Assembly (NCBI GenBank): GCA_002687335.1
Contig: NYZY01000073.1
Location: 1 to 6,468, forward strand
Reading direction: 5' to 3'
DNA length: 6,468 bases
Source: Chloroflexota bacterium
GTDB lineage: Bacteria > Chloroflexota > Dehalococcoidia > UBA1151 > UBA1328
Shown piece after piece: positions 5,794 to 6,468 of this stretch. Below the pieces are notes generated by a model that saw only the letters and a list, made by a program, of their open reading frames with translations, did not search any database and was not told where the DNA came from. Position numbers and translations under genes: made by a program. Every line of letters starts with the position of its first letter. Position 1 is the stretch's first letter.

Positions 5794-6468
5794 TTGAATC
5801 CTATATACCTACAAGCGCTTTCCTTCCAGGATGTTCACGGCCCCAATGAGGAGTGCATTCACGCAGCTGCGGATATGGCCGCCGAACTCGGAATCGCTGG
5901 TATAGATATAGAAGATCGACTCCTTAGGAGTTACGAACCAAATTACCTCCAAGAGCTGGCACACCAAATCGAGGCCCGCGGTATTAGCATCGGCTATTGT
6001 GGTCTCATTGTAGATTTTAACGCTCCAATTTCGTTGATTTCTGATGAAATAGATCGGGCGAAATTACTGCTCAACGCAATTCCATATCTCGGAGTGGAAT
6101 CAATCCGGATACCAGGTAATGGGGTCGTGGGTAAACAAAGCACTGAAGGTACATTCAACGCCGTTCGCAATAAGTTTCAACAAGTTCTTGATCACGCGGA
6201 AGGATCAGGCGTCACGGTGTATTTACACAACCACAACCATGGATCAGTCCCTTCCACTGGGGAACAGGTGCTTCAGCTGGTCAACGAATTAAATAACCCT
6301 GGTCTCTCATATGTGTTAGATACAGGACAGTTTCAAGGGTCTCCAGGAGCCAGCGGTGAAGGATCACCAAGTAATATAGCTCAAGATGAGCTTTATGAAT
6401 CCATTGATATGTGCGCTCCAATCGCATCAATGGTTCGAGCAAAATTCTACTTTGCACAATCAGGCCAC
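5794..6468 (+). CDS. Sugar phosphate isomerase/epimerase-like TIM barrel, second of the pair (3' end outside window)
   Basis: The frame is open from TTG at 5794 to the right edge, giving 225 residues of an expected 270-280. It is a paralogue of the preceding gene: the two proteins align with no gap from residue 1 to 220. By hand count identity is about 73 of 220 overall, about half over residues 141-220 and about a quarter before that. Shared motifs occupy the same positions: LHNHNHG (144-150), TGEQV (155-159), LDTGQ (175-179), GSPGAS (182-187) and VRAK (214-217). At 213 this copy has Met (ASMVRAKFY) where the first has the family's metal-binding His (AVHVRAKIY). The remaining probable ligand, Asp 176, is present; the C-terminal Glu lies outside the window. 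The start is set by AAAGGA 6 bases upstream. Co-transcription with the first gene is likely. It may be an enzyme with altered metal binding or a non-catalytic partner subunit; the sequence cannot decide. Confidence 0.88.
   Translation, partial: MNPIYLQALSFQDVHGPNEECIHAAADMAAELGIAGIDIEDRLLRSYEPNYLQELAHQIEARGISIGYCGLIVDFNAPISLISDEIDRAKLLLNAIPYLGVESIRIPGNGVVGKQSTEGTFNAVRNKFQQVLDHAEGSGVTVYLHNHNHGSVPSTGEQVLQLVNELNNPGLSYVLDTGQFQGSPGASGEGSPSNIAQDELYESIDMCAPIASMVRAKFYFAQSGH

Overview
The window looks like bacterial chromosome of moderate GC, densely packed, with short intergenic gaps and several genes that lack a strong Shine-Dalgarno sequence. I see no rRNA, tRNA, CRISPR array, insertion sequence or phage gene. 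The mix of a major facilitator (MFS) permease, a formate-tetrahydrofolate ligase, a DUF3500 protein, a COG3618-type amidohydrolase and xylose-isomerase-like TIM barrels fits a free-living heterotroph that degrades varied organic compounds. Marine Chloroflexota of the SAR202 type would suit this gene content, but that is inference. The sequence itself does not fix the taxon.

Layout. Positions 2-493 (+) hold the C-terminal half of an MFS permease cut by the left edge. A 164-base gap follows, then fhs at 658-2292 (+), and 44 bases later a small double zinc-ribbon protein at 2337-2675 (+). Convergent to these lie two minus-strand genes: a DUF3500 protein (2727-3728) and, upstream of it, a TIM-barrel amidohydrolase (3846-4682). 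A 253-base divergent region (4683-4935) separates the amidohydrolase from two tandem plus-strand sugar-phosphate isomerase/epimerase-like genes: a complete one at 4936-5775 and a second at 5794-6468 that starts at TTG and runs off the right edge.

How the genes may work together. Formate-tetrahydrofolate ligase charges formate onto tetrahydrofolate in the cytoplasm and feeds the one-carbon pool. The amidohydrolase (lactonase-like group) and the two TIM-barrel proteins share a divergent intergenic region and look like a catabolic module for a sugar acid, polyol or similar compound. The permease could bring in an organic acid. No substrate can be assigned from sequence alone.

The most interesting points are three. 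The two tandem TIM-barrel paralogues align without a gap over 220 positions, yet one has methionine where the other has the expected metal-binding histidine. The formate-tetrahydrofolate ligase departs from both family signature motifs. The second TIM-barrel gene is easily missed because it begins with TTG and has no stop in the window.
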